Source: Pelodera strongyloides (lineage: Eukaryota; Nematoda; Chromadorea; Rhabditida; Rhabditidae). From it: 64,000 bases of DNA. The notes beneath the pieces were generated by a model that saw nothing but the letters and a program-made list of their open reading frames with translations, ran no database searches and was not told the DNA's origin. Positions within the stretch are counted from its first letter, which is position 1. Every line of letters begins with the position of its first letter. Positions 46,687 to 59,293 of the stretch are shown here, one piece after another. The stretch lies in the NCBI GenBank assembly GCA_036852015.1, contig JAANDG010000056.1, forward strand, positions 1 through 64,000, in the 5' to 3' direction. Made by a program: the position numbers and the translations under genes.

Positions 46687-47120
46687 CACTGAGAGCCGAT
46701 GAGTTGCGCGCCGCACCATTTCGGGAAACAAAATGCGCGCTGCAAAGGAATGGGAAACAAAATGCGCGCGGAATAGAAACGGCACGCAAAGTGTTTCCCG
46801 AAAAGGTGCGGAAAAGGTGCGGAAATGGTGCGGGGCACAACTTGCGCGCCTCACACGTGTTGTGTGGCCGAGTGGTCTAAGGCGCTGTTTAAAGAAAGTA
46901 CCTAACAAGACTGTTAGGTTCGAATCCAACATGCTGCTTCCTTTTTGCGGTTGCCACTTTTCCCGCACCGTTTCCGCGCCATTTCGGCAACGTTTTGGGG
47001 GTGTTTCCCGCACCAAAACGGCAACCGGAGGCGTTGAAAAAACTTTTGCGGCGCGCATCAAATTCTTTTGCGGGAAACACCCCCAAACTGTTGCCGCGCG
47101 CAACTCTTCAGTTTCGTTGA
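46687..47120 (+). mobile_element. Short element with internal tRNA-Leu-like Pol III promoter
   Basis: Inserted cleanly in the LINE 3' end. Ends CACTGAGAGCCGATGAGTTGCG and, inverted, CAACGAAACTGAAGAGTTGCG are imperfect terminal repeats. Inside, 46862-46935 has an A box (TGGCCGAGTGG), a Leu-type long variable arm and a perfect B box (GGTTCGAATCC). The 3' half holds TTTGGGGGTGTTTCCCGCACC-type inverted words. Other copies: 51069-51595, 50328-50612 (inverted), 42036-42150. Confidence 0.7.
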
Positions 47121-47551
47121 AGCGGAAATGCTGGGGCATCGAACTGGTAACGGTACACTACACGGGACACTGAGTAAACATGGGTATCAAAAATATCAAA
47201 AACCTTAATAACCGGTGCGCCGCCTGCAAAAACGTGGGCCCACCAATACTGGTGGTAAGGACTCTGGTCTGTGCACCGGCTCCTGGTGCTAATTTAGGCG
47301 GCAGCGCCTGAGCACTGCTATCTTCAAATTTGCATTTTTGTCCACCTACACTTGGCACACACCGGGCACACATCACGCGCACGAGCCGCTCACCTTTTCT
47401 GTGTTCGTCCAGTTACTCTCCCCTTCATGGGCGAGGTGTTGTAGGCCACGTGAAGGCGGCCCACGGCCCAGCATAATAGGCCGTTTCCTGTGTACCGCGT
47501 AGTGTACCGTTACCTGGTGCTTCAATCTCCAGAATGCGGTGACAAAAACAA

Positions 47552-47788
47552 TCTTATTATATAAGAGTAACTGTAGCCTAATTTGCATACCGATGTGCGT
47601 TACGGAAATGCAAATTCCGTGCTCGGGTATAAAACGAGTTCCGCAGCTCTATATCGAAGTATGCATATGCAATTGTTTCCTATTATGTGAATTTCTTATG
47701 ATACGTTTGAAGCTTTGTATATAAGTGTGCCCATGCTAAACCACTCATATTTCCATGTAAGTCGCCTTAGGCGGCGTGAGCCGACTGG
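47552..47788 (+). mobile_element. Non-autonomous Helitron H5
   Basis: A|TCTTATTATATAAGAG at 47552, 3' hairpin CGCCTTAGGCGGCG then GAGCCGACTGG|T at 47788. 237 bp, same subfamily as H1. Confidence 0.75.
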
Positions 47789-48174
47789 TTAGTTCATATT
47801 GAAGATTATACGATTTACACCAGCCAAAAAATAAATTGCGAAAAAATATTTGATATTTCATGGTTGAAAACATCTACGTTTCTCAGTTCAGAAAACGCGG
47901 CAATATACACTTTTTCATAAATTCATCCAGAGTTTTGCCGAAACGTATCCTGAATGTATTTCGCCTTTCTAAGAAACATGAGAATGAACCTTAACAAACT
48001 TGCATGCAAAAGACACAAAACAACATTAGCATTCCAAATTAGCATATTAAATCAAATGCAAATACAATTTAACAACGATTTACGACACTACTCACATCTT
48101 ACACCTACGACCAAATAGTCTAGTTTTTCCCGGCTACATAGGCGCGTTTCGAGATGGGAAAAGTTCACGAACCT

Positions 48175-48309
48175 TGAGGCCATATTCACTACTTGTTTCC
48201 CCAAGGGGAATTCCGCGTATGTTTCTCTGCGTGCCTCGTATTACAGTGCTATTTTCCGTCCCTAGAAAATATTTCTCCGTGGGAATCGTGGTGGTGAATA
48301 TGGCCTCTG
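48175..48309. mobile_element. Short palindromic MITE P2
   Basis: GAGGCCATATTCACTAC ... GTGGTGAATATGGCCTCTG, about 135 bp, same family as 15958-16092. Confidence 0.7.
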
Positions 48310-48848
48310 GATAAGTTATCCGCGAAAGAAGGTTCTCAGAAAGAAATGTACCGTAGTTGAGCTGGAAAATGCGTTTCTGAGCTTTAAAATACAATGTGCC
48401 GCATAGTAAAATGGTCCTTGAAACATTTTCTTTTGGGTTTTAAACCCGCTGCGCGTCCAAAAACCAGTTTTTGGTAATTTTTGGGTGTGACTACGGTAAC
48501 TATTTGTGGGCCTTCTTTTGCTAATAAATCACCCGAACTTGCATATTATGCAAAACGGTTGCATCCACGTTTTTAGTAATCCGGAAGTTTTTTCACAGGA
48601 CATGTGGGAAAAACTTTTTATACGTGGGCCTGAGCTATGAGTCTTTAATAATGATAATCCCACAACGATTCCACTACGGCATTTTTCACTTTTCCTGTAC
48701 GTTTCTGCTTACATCTTGAACCAATTTTTTTCCGGAATTCTGCAAACTTTCTCTTAAATACGCCTTATTGAACTCGATTATTTTACCGGCTTTTGTCGTA
48801 CATTTTCTCAAAGATACTGCGTCATCATTCAATAAGATATTTCAGAGA

Positions 48849-51800
48849 ATGGGTACCGGCACACTTTTAGTATTTCTTACAATTCTCTCTGAAGGAGTAC
48901 TCGCTGGGACGGAATGGGAAGCTGATAGAATGTACGGTGAGTGCTAAATTCTACATTTAGAAATTCAAAATGAAACATGGTGCATTCATGTCAGCGAATT
49001 TCTTACAAAGCCTGAATTATTTGCACACACACCGCTATTTCTCGCTCATGGCATGAGGCGTTTATATTGAACATTTCGCATGGGCGGATGAGGTTTTTTC
49101 GAGAATCACTCAGAAATAAACGAAGCGTGCCCGCTTTCGTAGAGGCGCGAAAAGTGTGTCAGATTGTGCACCTGCAGCGTATTGCGTATCTGTGGCGCAT
49201 CTGCCTCTGCTGAGCCCCCCCCCCCCCTAACCGCAGGATCATAACAAAGTAATAACAAATATTTTCAGATCCAAGATGCGGCAAGGAAATGAACGTGACC
49301 GTCGAGAATTTCAGGAATAAAAAGGAACGAGTGGAGATTTTCAGCGAGATCTACAAACACAGCGGAAAAGTTGTTTGTACGGAGCGAAAGAGGCAAATGC
49401 CTGCGCTGTCGCAGCATGATGATTGGGTGAGCAATTATGTCTAATTATTAATAATAATAATAATAATAGTTTATTGGTAATGAAACAGCACAAATAAGAA
49501 CATGCACAATAATACAAATAGTACATAAAAACCAAATGGTTACCCTAAGATGAAGTGCCTTACGACACATACATACTAATAAGGGACCTAGTGACCGAAA
49601 AGAAAAATTCAATGCAAAGCACGGCAAATTAGGAATGATATTCGAAACATAATATTTATAGGAAAACAACAAGATTACTAATTGATATAGAACATAGGCG
49701 CCGGTTTGTTAAATATGTCTAAAGAATCTAGAAGCAATTTAAGATTATGTTTATAATCGGTGAAATCGTTGATACATGGTGGCAATTTATTTACATACGT
49801 TGCAATGCGGAGGAAATACCAATTAGGGTCCTTTTATTTCTTATTTCTTTTTATAATGACATACCTATGCGGCCGACAAGGACGGTCTGAAACCGCACTT
49901 TTTAGGATTACGTAACTATTAATGGGAAAAACAAATTTGCCCATGGCCATCTTGAGAACGGTTGACGTATCGATTTTTCGGCGTCGAATAAACATAGGTT
50001 CCATATTCAGGTTCCATATTCAACACACGTAATCTTGTTTTATAGGATCCACTACTTACGTTATTTCTACCGCATATGACTTTGGAAAACAGACGTAGTG
50101 GCCTTTCCAATACTTGAGTTAAAGTTGAGCTGTATGTTGGGTTAAAAATCTCGCTACCGTATTCAAGGATTGGGCGTACATAGGTTACAAATAATTTCAC
50201 ATAACTAGCAAGTTATTATTATTAATTATGTACAAGAAAGTTTGTTTATGATTTTGTTTGTCTATATGTATATGTCCACAACGAAGCCTTTCATGCCGAT
50301 TTTTCCTACTCACAATCGAAAGAGAACAACGAAACTCAAGAGTTATTTCCCGCAAAAGAATTTGATGCGAGCGGAAAAAAAGTTTTTCCACCGTCTATGG
50401 TTGCCGTTTTGGTGCGGGAAACACCCCCACACTTTTGCGGGAAACACCCCCAAACTGTTCCGGGAAATACCCTCAAAGCGTTGCCGAAAAGATGCGGAAA
50501 CTGTGCGGGAGAAGTAGCAACTGCAAAAAGAAAGCAGCGTGTTGGATTCGAACCTACAGTCTTGTTAGATACTTTCTCTAAACAGCGCCTTACAAGGGCA
50601 AAACTCGGCCAATAGGTAAATAAAAAATCTGCCGATGCCACACGATAAGCAACAGATAAGCAACATATAAGGTAAGATTTTAAAAGAAAGATTATCTCAG
50701 GAACACCTTTCGCAAGCGAAATAAGTTTTTTTCGGTCATTGTCACAGGCTACCAGAACTATGATTTCAATCGTCGTTTAGTGTAGTGGATACGGCTTCTG
50801 ACTACTAAAAAGAACGTCACGGGTTCTTCCACGCTGCGGACATTATTTTTGCATTTATAACTGTGATATTTTTTACATTTTAAAACTTAAATTATGGATG
50901 TAAAGAGTAACTGTTTAGCGTCTGTTCTACTTTAATAGTGTTCATAACCTAATTATGTTTTAACATCTGCAATACACATATTTTGTATGAGTACATCTTC
51001 GCAAGACAAGCACTTGGCAGGAATCGAACCTGCCGACACGAATCAACACCTGTTCTGGAACTGCGCCTCACTGAGAGCCGATGAGTTGCGCGCCGCACCA
51101 TTTTGGGATACAAAATGCGCACCCGCAAAGAAATGGGAAACAAAATGCGCGCCGAATAGAAATGGGGCGCAAAATGCGCGCCGATCCTTTGAGGGAAACA
51201 CTTTTCTTGGTTCGGCGCGCAAGTTGCACCTTTTCGGCAACGCTTTTGAAAGCGCTCGGAGGATCTGCCGTAACTGCAGTTGTTGTACTAATATTTTCGG
51301 CAAGTACAGGTCTCACATGTGCAATGTGGCCGAGTGGTCCACGGCGCTGTTTAGAGAAAGTACCTAACAAGGGTGTAGGTTCGAATCCAACAAGTTGCTT
51401 TCTTTTTGCAGTTGCTGCTTTTCCCGCACCTTTTCGGCAACGGTTTGGGGGTGTTTCCCGCAACAGTTTGGAGGTGTTTCCCGCACCAAAACGGCAACCA
51501 GAGACGATGAAAAAAAAACTTTTTCCGCGCGCATCAAATTCTTTTGCGGGAAACACCCACAAAATTTTGCCGCGCGCAACTCTTGAGTTTCGTTGCTTAG
51601 ACCACTCGGACATAAAGCACCATGCAAAAAGTTTGGCCAAGTCCGGCCGACCGGCAGATATTCAACTAATGCGGAGCGGTGCGCGTCACGGTGCGGCAAG
51701 TTTGGAGCAATCTGAAAGCTTTTCCCTCTACTCTTTCACAACACTGACCTCGCTGCCCTGGCAATAATTTTGGGGCAAAATAACCGCGGCGATTTTGGGG

Positions 51801-54800
51801 CAACGTTGCAAAACCGCGGCAAATTTGGGGCAACATTATTCTAATTTTCGTTTCGTTCACACAAACAAAAAAGTAAACTCTTCTCCTTTATATAATAAGA
51901 TGTTAATCAAATATTGTTGAATACCCGAACCGAAAGTGGGCGACTGGTTTAACTTTCATTAGCTTAGCAGCTAAGTTAGATTAGACGGACATTAGTTCCT
52001 GATATTTCACCATCAACCATCAAACAAAACCGCAATAAAAACGTGCTTTTTAAGAGAGGCTTGAGGCGTGTACTACATGTACTACATGTACTGCGTGTAT
52101 AGTACGTGTTAGAGGAAGCTATTCATTCATAATATTGTTGCGTCTTTAATCAGTCATCGATTATCGATATATAACACACACGTTGGGGATGCTGATAACG
52201 ACAAAACTCTGTAGAAGTGCATGATATCGGGGGCATCAAAAGGATTCAGTTGCAGGGCACACGCGTTCACGCGTACGAATGGAACGCAATTAGCTCAAAT
52301 GAACTTTACGAATGTGCCTTATTACCTACCAAGAATGTTTGCCCAGCCCATTTGATGTCAGAACGTGGTAATCCATAGCAACACCAGTTACTTATTTGTG
52401 TTATTCTCATATCGAAATAAGTGTATTTTGGTTTAAGGTGCAATGGATAAGCTTCATCCGAAACGTCACATATCGAGGAGATGCGAGTTGTACTCAATTC
52501 GCTGCGGTACGTTGCGTCCTATGTCCGCCCTGGCCCTTTTCAGAATTTCATTGGTGAAACTTCTTCCTTAGCGCTGATGCTGCTCTGTAATCAATAGCCG
52601 GGATACTACCCGAAAAAGCTTTGTTCTTGGTTTAGGCAGTCTGAAGTCTGTAGGTACGCGCCTAAACGTGGAATACAAAAGCGGGCTGCAGTAATAGAGC
52701 CAAACTTTTACTAGAAACGTAAAATCAATAATCGGCTTCGGGGAGTGGAGAAGTTGATTTAGAACAATATGAGAGGACTATGAACATTTCGAGATCTGCA
52801 ATCAAACAATCAATAAATGCCAATAAACGAAACACTTATAATATTTAGTTCTACAAAAGAGCCTTCACTGCCCTTGGTAACATGAGAATAAGGAAGAACT
52901 GTACAGTAAGTCGTTTACTTTTTTGTTTGCAATTTGCGTAAGACAACAACCCGTTTGTTTCTGAGTGAACTACGTCGTGTATTAATGGCTTAACGTAGTC
53001 TGGGCAGGGATGAATAAATGTGGTGTCCCCCTAGCGCCAGGAAATAACCTTCCGCGCAATCCGAATGTGTGCCCGACGGCCCAACCTACCGTCATCCCAG
53101 AAAATGATAACCATAGGGTTTATGTGTCAATGGAACTATGGAACTGAAACCACCCATAACAAAGAAAAAATATATGGATTGACGGAATGTTTTGAATATA
53201 ATTAATAATAAATGTTGAATAGCTGAAAACGGATACCCACATGAATTTGAACACTTTCCTGAAAGAATTCATCGTTGAAACCAAATAATTTGATATCGTA
53301 CAATTTAGGAGTAAAAACTAGTTGTTGTGTCAGATGTGAAGTGAGTTAGGGCAGGGCCAGACCGGGGAGATACCACATAACTAATTAACAAGAAGACCAC
53401 AAATTTGTTGAATAGCAAAAGAGGCCCCCCACCCGGAAAACGGCTCGGATTCGGATATCATATATCATCTCGCGCTGTTTTAAACATGAGAAGCCACGGA
53501 TGTGGCAGCCTGCAATAATAAATGAAGATGTCCATTAGAAAAGACTTCCGTATTTATTATTTATTTCCAGATTGTTCCCGTATTTTGCTCTGAGTGTTCT
53601 CTTCCGTGTCCCCATGTAAGTCCAGGGGCATACTCCACACGCAAGCAAATGATAGCGTGGTCAATTGACACTCTGGATTTGAAGATGGAAGGGCAATGCC
53701 AGATTGACTGGACAGCTGGCAACATAAAGCGGGTACCCACTAGTCTTTGTTACTTAAATTCAACTATACTTATCAAGCTCAATTGAATCTGAAGAAAACA
53801 ACAGTTTCCCATCTGATTAATCATAAGTAGCGCTATACTGCATTCTCATAAGAATGCGAATGAGTACATACAAGAGGTCAACTGATAGTGCAGTGCAGAG
53901 TACGGCAGTGGCTTTAACTTATTGAGAACGAGAACCGTAGCATGATGAGTAGCATTTACCTAAGTTAAGTAACTGATAGACCATATTAGCGAAAGTGCTG
54001 TTCTTGGCTTTTTCCCTTTCGGATCATCTCAGTGAACTCCGTCCCGATTACAGGCTGCCCAGCACAATGAAACCTGGCTGAAAGACGTGCGAATGATCTG
54101 TGAATCTTGCTTTGAAAACCAGTGCTCATCGAAGGAATCTCAACAGATCCACGATGTTTTGCTGGCTGAACTAAGGAAGGGAGCGCCTGGACGAGAACAA
54201 CAGGCCTTCAAGAGGATTTGCCTGTTTCCAGTGTAAGTCCAATCGTCCACAATTTCTCCCCCCCCCCCATCGATGTCCTCTTTCTTCTTTCGACTTCTTT
54301 CTTCTTCCGCAAGTGATGTTGTAATAATTGCCCATGCCCATTGAAATACAAATACAAAACAAGTGAATCGTGAATGATGTGTCATCACAACCTCTTATTC
54401 CGTTGTCCCGAGTTAGGAAAAAGCACTACGAGACTACAAGACCACTGCAATGAGGTTACTAAGAAGTAAAAAAAAACTTTCAGCGTTAAGGGAATTTTCA
54501 CTGTGCAGAGCTTGCATCTGGAGAGACGCTTTGGATTCTTCGACATGTGGTTAGCTCTAAGACTGTAAGTTCATTACACTTCGAAATCTAGATAGATAAG
54601 CAATTCAAATGCATGCATCAACACTCTCAGTCAAACAACCAAACAGTGTTTCTCATCGCTAAGATTGTTGCGCAATACGCCTCGGCTAGCCTGGCTAAAA
54701 TCTTAAGTCCCAATAAAGTTCGTCGACTAAATGAGAGAGATCTACGATGTGCCTAACGAGTAAGAGACAGAAAGACCAGAGAGAGAGACAGAGAGAGTAA

Positions 54801-55851
54801 GTAAAGAGTGATAAAGCACCAGTAGTTTCGAGCAACACAAAACTGGGGGTACTATTGTACTTTACGTGCCGCAGTGGGGTCAAAAAAAAACTGGGTAGCG
54901 AGATACAAGATGTAGAAGGTTAGTCTTCCAACTCTGAAGTAATATTTTTTGCCAGAGCTGCACAGCAATGTTCCGATGTCGCTGTCTTGGTTATCATTAT
55001 GTGGAGCATTATGTGTATCATTTTCTTCAACACGGATTCTAAGGCCAGAGGTATGCACTGTAGTTGGTACGTTGGTAGTACATATTTTACTTTAACACAT
55101 ACGGCGATGAAAAACTGGTTAAGGGGGGTACAGATTGGTGCGTGACAACACGCACGAACCACCTCCGGAAGCAATTCGAAATTAATATATTTGACTGAAA
55201 CATGGTGTTTTATTAAAACGGTTTATCACTAAGCTAAAGAAACCACCTCCAACCACCTCCATTTACGCACGGAATTTATACCCTGACTGGTTACTTAGTT
55301 TTGGGTAATTTTTCAGACCTCTTCGACCCATACCATGAATCCGCTCGGAGAGAACTGGCGGACAAACTGTTAAATTGGCTTAAAAGAAATCTGGCGTCGA
55401 AGAAGAATAGGAAAAGAACAAGGAGAGGCAAAAAATACGCAAAATGGGTACTAGTCCGTTAATTGTTACTCACTAGCCTAGCACTAGCTTCCACTTGTTC
55501 TCTTCTAGGCTTGTCAAGAAAACACACAAGTGCAAGTGGCCAATGAATGGCTCGAAAGTCTTAGTGTGACGTATACGAGAATCACTGTAATTACTTGCAA
55601 TGTGCGCTCTCTCATCCAAACGCATAGGTAAAACGGAAAACATAACAATAATTATAATGGGTTGGGTGTTCTATGATCTAATTACATAGGTATAATATCA
55701 ATTACAGCAGAATAAGAAGGAAAATGTGAAGAAATCGAAGAGACGCCTGCCAGCCGACACTCCGATATTGCAACTGGCTAACGGGAAGATTGCTGGACCT
55801 CGTCGTGGACCCGCCGGCAGAGGTGGCAGAAGAAGAGGCTTGAACTGGTAA
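48849..55851 (+). CDS. Putative single-pass membrane protein, seven exons, family unknown
   Basis: Exons: 48849-48936, 49269-49426, 54054-54232, 54511-54564, 54956-55050, 55317-55447, 55708-55851. Phases 1,0,2,2,1,0 fit throughout, giving about 282 aa. Signal peptide MGTGTLLVFLTILSEGVLAG; ectodomain with N-glycosylation sites (NVT, NET) and cysteines (RCGKE, KVVCTE, MICESCFENQC, RICLF); transmembrane segment VAVLVIIMWSIMCIIFF in exon 5; then a very basic cytoplasmic tail (RKRTRRGKK, RRGPAGRGGRRRG) ending in LNW. Intron 2 is 4.6 kb and full of repeats. The exon 4 acceptor (GCAGAG|C) and exon 6 donor (TGG|GTACTA) are weak. A further open stretch with good splice sites (55509-55627) would put exon 8 out of frame, so it is either an alternative exon or chance. 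AATAAA near 56451 is a possible polyadenylation signal. Confidence 0.62.
49449..50215 (-). mobile_element. LINE 3' fragment
   Basis: (TAA)n tail at 49449-49468. Minus-strand ORF with LFVTYVRPILEYGSEIF and LRLFSKVICGRN, the C-terminal part of a CR1/Jockey-type RT. Distinct from the 14548-16240 element. Intron 2 of the membrane-protein gene. Confidence 0.7.
50328..50612 (-). mobile_element. tRNA-Leu-carrying element, inverted copy
   Basis: Reverse-strand copy of the 46687-47120 family: B box as GGATTCGAACC on the plus strand; the A-box side is rearranged (ACAAGGGCAAAACTCGGCC). Truncated at its 5' end. Confidence 0.65.
50771..50840 (+). repeat. tRNA-like sequence
   Basis: TTTAGTGTAGTGGATACGGC resembles the start of a tRNA (A box) and ACGGGTTCTTCCACG a damaged B box. 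Probably a tRNA-derived relic. Confidence 0.3.
51011..51068 (-). repeat. tRNA-like fragment cut by the next element
   Basis: Minus strand has a T arm GGCAGGTTCGATTCCTGCC with a perfect B box. The 5' part is interrupted where the element at 51069 begins. Confidence 0.4.
51069..51595 (+). mobile_element. Short element with tRNA-Leu-like promoter, second copy
   Basis: Same ends as 46687-47120 (CTGAGAGCCGATGAGTTGCG; CGCGCAACTCTTGAGTTTCG). tRNA-like part at 51323-51393 with A box TGGCCGAGTGG and B box GGTTCGAATCC. About 90 bp longer, with extra AAATGCGCGCC-type repeats near 51105-51190. Confidence 0.7.
51844..51900 (-). mobile_element. Helitron 5' end fragment
   Basis: Minus strand A|TCTTATTATATAAAGGAGAAG at 51900, followed by the GTTTACTTTTTTGTTTG word seen in H2. 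No 3' hairpin found to the left, so truncated or part of a longer element. Confidence 0.55.
51901..54053. other. Intron interior, nothing recognised
   Basis: Unique-looking A+T-rich sequence inside intron 2 of the membrane-protein gene. Apart from a short direct repeat (TGTACTACATGTACT, about 52070-52095) I see no gene or element. Confidence 0.5.
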
Positions 55852-57055
55852 TCATTCTCATTAACTATTAAAGAATGCTAAAATCAGGTGTGCGTACACT
55901 TCTTAGCCTAGCGCAAGCCGAATGAAAACGGGTGCCGGCTGCTATATACTACATAGAGATAAAGAGTCAAAAAAGGGAGAACATAGCAGGTATGCAAACC
56001 CAAACAGGAAAATAGTTACTTATGGTGGCCAAAATTTAGAGAGGACGTGCGCGATGAAAGAAAAACGGACGTGACGCCAATTCTTCTAAATAAGCGTGTG
56101 CCGTCTTTTTTTTGTACAATTCAGCAGTGTTCTAGTGATATTTTCTTATAGTAGTAATCAGAAAGCCGGTTGCTTTCGTAATGAATGTTGTTTATCTTTA
56201 TGTAGAACAATGACTTGTTTTCCCGAAAATTTGTGAGTCTAAGGCGACGGCCTAAAGTTTTTGTTCAAGTTAGTTTAAGTCGTAAAGGCTGTTTTTGGTA
56301 CGAGTTAGGTTGTCGTTACGTTTATCGTAAAGGGCGATGAAGTTTTTTTTGCCTATCTAATGATGCCTATTTATTTGCATACCTAGTGTCTAGCCGAGAT
56401 GTTTATGTCCCTAGGTGGCTGCCTGTCTAGGTGACATTTTTTATCTATTAATAAATGTTTATTTATGTATACAACCGTATTATGATTGCACCCAGTAGTT
56501 CACCAGAATAGGAAGACAGGAGAAGTGAATCGGGCAACTAATTGAATGACCACAGACAGCGAAAAGGGGCAATGGATACGGAACATATGAAGTAACTTAA
56601 GCCGAATGAATGTTCCCGAGCACAAACATTTCTTGCTTAGGTAAAGCAACTGCTAACTTTGATCAACGCGTTATGAAAAAATTACGTTGACCACCAACGG
56701 ACTGGATCTATGTACAGTTTTGTGACTGCTCAAGAAATTACACACTACCTATTGTTAGCAAATAACGGCAATGTTAACCACCGTTCATCAATAGATGACT
56801 CCTAATCCTCATGAATATTCAGCAACAAACACTACGGGCTAGCTATTGTTGGCAAATACAGTTAACGTTAACCGTAGTCACTAATACCTAATACAACTTA
56901 ACTATTTCGAAAGGAGCTATCTTATACAACTCCCGAATTCTCAACGAGTTACAAACTCTAAGTTAGATACTCTACCTACCGTTCTGAACTACGGCCCACC
57001 GTAACGATAGCCTACTTCTTAGACTTAACGGTAACCGGACAGAAAACGACTTAAA

Positions 57056-57208
57056 GCGAAATACCGGCCGGTTTTTGAAACGCATTGCGTTTTCTTATGC
57101 AGCATATGCAAAAATTAGTAATTAGTACAAAACCCAGACCCCAAATAGCATACATGCATAAGAATGCAAGTCCTTGAGATGCGTTTCAAAAACCGACCGG
57201 TATTTCGC
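57056..57208. mobile_element. TTAA MITE, CCGGCCGG family, copy b
   Basis: Ends AGCGAAATACCGGCCGG with TTAA at 57052 and 57209; 153 bp. Confidence 0.8.
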
Positions 57209-59157
57209 TTTAAAGCCTCACGAATATTGCCCTCGCAAATAGTCCCACCCACAAAGCACAAAATACACATTATGAAAAAGTAAACAATTCATCGAAATCC
57301 GAAGAACGATGTTGCACAAATTCACCATCACAACCCAGCACCAAGAAAAAATCTTTATGTTTGTCGCGTACGGGTACCGGATAAGCCAAACAAATAATCG
57401 GTACCGCAACACGAACTTCAAAATATTGAGGCAATGGGCCCATAATACTCAACCAAGTTGCAAACTACAAAAGGCGACAGTAACGATCAATAAATATAAA
57501 CGTTAAACAAAAATGATCTTGATCTTCCATTAGTCCCGCTGTCCGTTTAGTAAGCGTTGGTTGAAGTGGGGATCTATCACTCCATACGGATGCCAGTCAA
57601 GTTAGTCGACCTGAATTGTGCTTATGTTTTCAAAAATAGATCTCCGAACCGAATTACCGCAACAAACAAATGACATTATGAATTCAATAGACATTCCCCA
57701 ATAGATTCAAGTCGCACTGGAGTTGGGAAAGGTAGGAAAAACGCCCGGGAAAGCCGGCTCGATATGGAAACGCAAGAAAAGTTGAGATAGTGACAAAATG
57801 AGAAACAATATATACGTTCGTACCAATAATCACAACTTTTCTTACGTTTCCAGCTTGAATTTTGAATTGAACCAAGTTTTCCAGAATTCTTCAAACCTTT
57901 CCCCTTCTTCAACGCGCCTTCGGTGAGACAACCTCACTCAGCTCGTAAATGACAAGTCTCGAGCTCGAGATCGAGAATAAACAGAAGCAACAATCAATTG
58001 TCATTTTCGGTAAAAGTGCATCCAAATCTAGATAACTTCCAACTTCCAGATCAAATGATCATACACTATACCCAACGTATTCATACATTCATTAACTGCA
58101 ATACCTACCTTTAGCTTTAGGTCGCATGGTGCATGTAGGATCAATTCTGCGCGGTCAGCTAAGTGTGGCGCTCAATTCGTGCGTTGCACCAGCCATTCAC
58201 TTCATGTGGTCCCAGTCCCAAATGAACGTTGAGGGGCAAAGGATGAGTAGACAGACCCTGTCAGACGCGCGAACGCGGGCAAGCTGGCCATCGACGCCCA
58301 TACACCTGAATGAAAGATATTGAGCTGAAGCTGAAGGAATGTCTGAAGAAATAGGAAGCTGCTTCCTTGCTTCCTAAAGAATCAAACCAAACTTCCTTGA
58401 ATTTCAGAATATTTATTTTACACATTTTATATAAGTAATCTGCGTAAACACCAAATAAGCTTTCGCAGCTTCCAAACGAATCAAATTGTACACGAGTAAT
58501 TGGTAATAGTGTACTTGAGCGGCCCCCTTGGCCGAAAAAATATCTTTCCAAAATCTTCCATCTTTTGCTTTATTCAGATGTATTCAACTACACTGAGAGT
58601 CCGAAAAGAGACTCACAAGGGCCCAAAGGGTCATTGCGACCCACTTAATTGTGTACAGGAACGGAGACAGAATTTTCACTGTTCCGCACCCGAACAAAGC
58701 AAAAAGTGGTAGGCAGTAACATGTGTGCAGTACGTGATAAAACTAAAACCACATTAACACACAAAAAACTGTGTTACTTTAATTCATTTCCACGTTTTCT
58801 TGATAGAGAGAAACCGCAATATTCACTTACCAACAAAGCTGTTTCGAGATGTTTCATCCATGGAATGGGTGGTCAGGTGGGCAAAATGGCAGACGGTCTC
58901 AGACGAACGTTGAATCACGAGACGTCGACGAAATGAAGTGGCCAAGGCCGGTGGACAATAACAGAGCCTATCTAAACAGTCCCACAAATAAGTGATTACG
59001 ATTGTTGAATAAAGCCGACAGAAATTGAAATCAACAATAGCCCACACGTATGAAAATCACTCAGTATGTGTTCTTTGCGCCCAGGTTATAGTTCAGATAC
59101 ACAGCGCGATCATGATTAACAAACTCGACTGTTTCTACCGATGCGGAGTGGCATAAC

Positions 59158-59293
59158 CTGACGCCATATTCACCACTCGTTTCCCCACGGGGAATTCCCC
59201 GTATTTTTCTCTGCGAGTCTCACATTAGAATGCTATTTTCTGTCCCCAGGGAATAGTTCCCCGAGGGAATCGGAGTGGTGAATATGGCCTCTG
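59158..59293. mobile_element. Short palindromic MITE P3
   Basis: GCCATATTCACCACTCG ... GTGGTGAATATGGCCTCTG. Third copy of the 135-bp family, with a mutated left tip. Confidence 0.72.

Noticed and set aside
46578..47139. Long ORFs on both strands near 46.6-47.2 kb and 51.0-51.8 kb
   Set aside because: They lie entirely inside the tRNA-bearing element copies and are not conserved in frame between copies.
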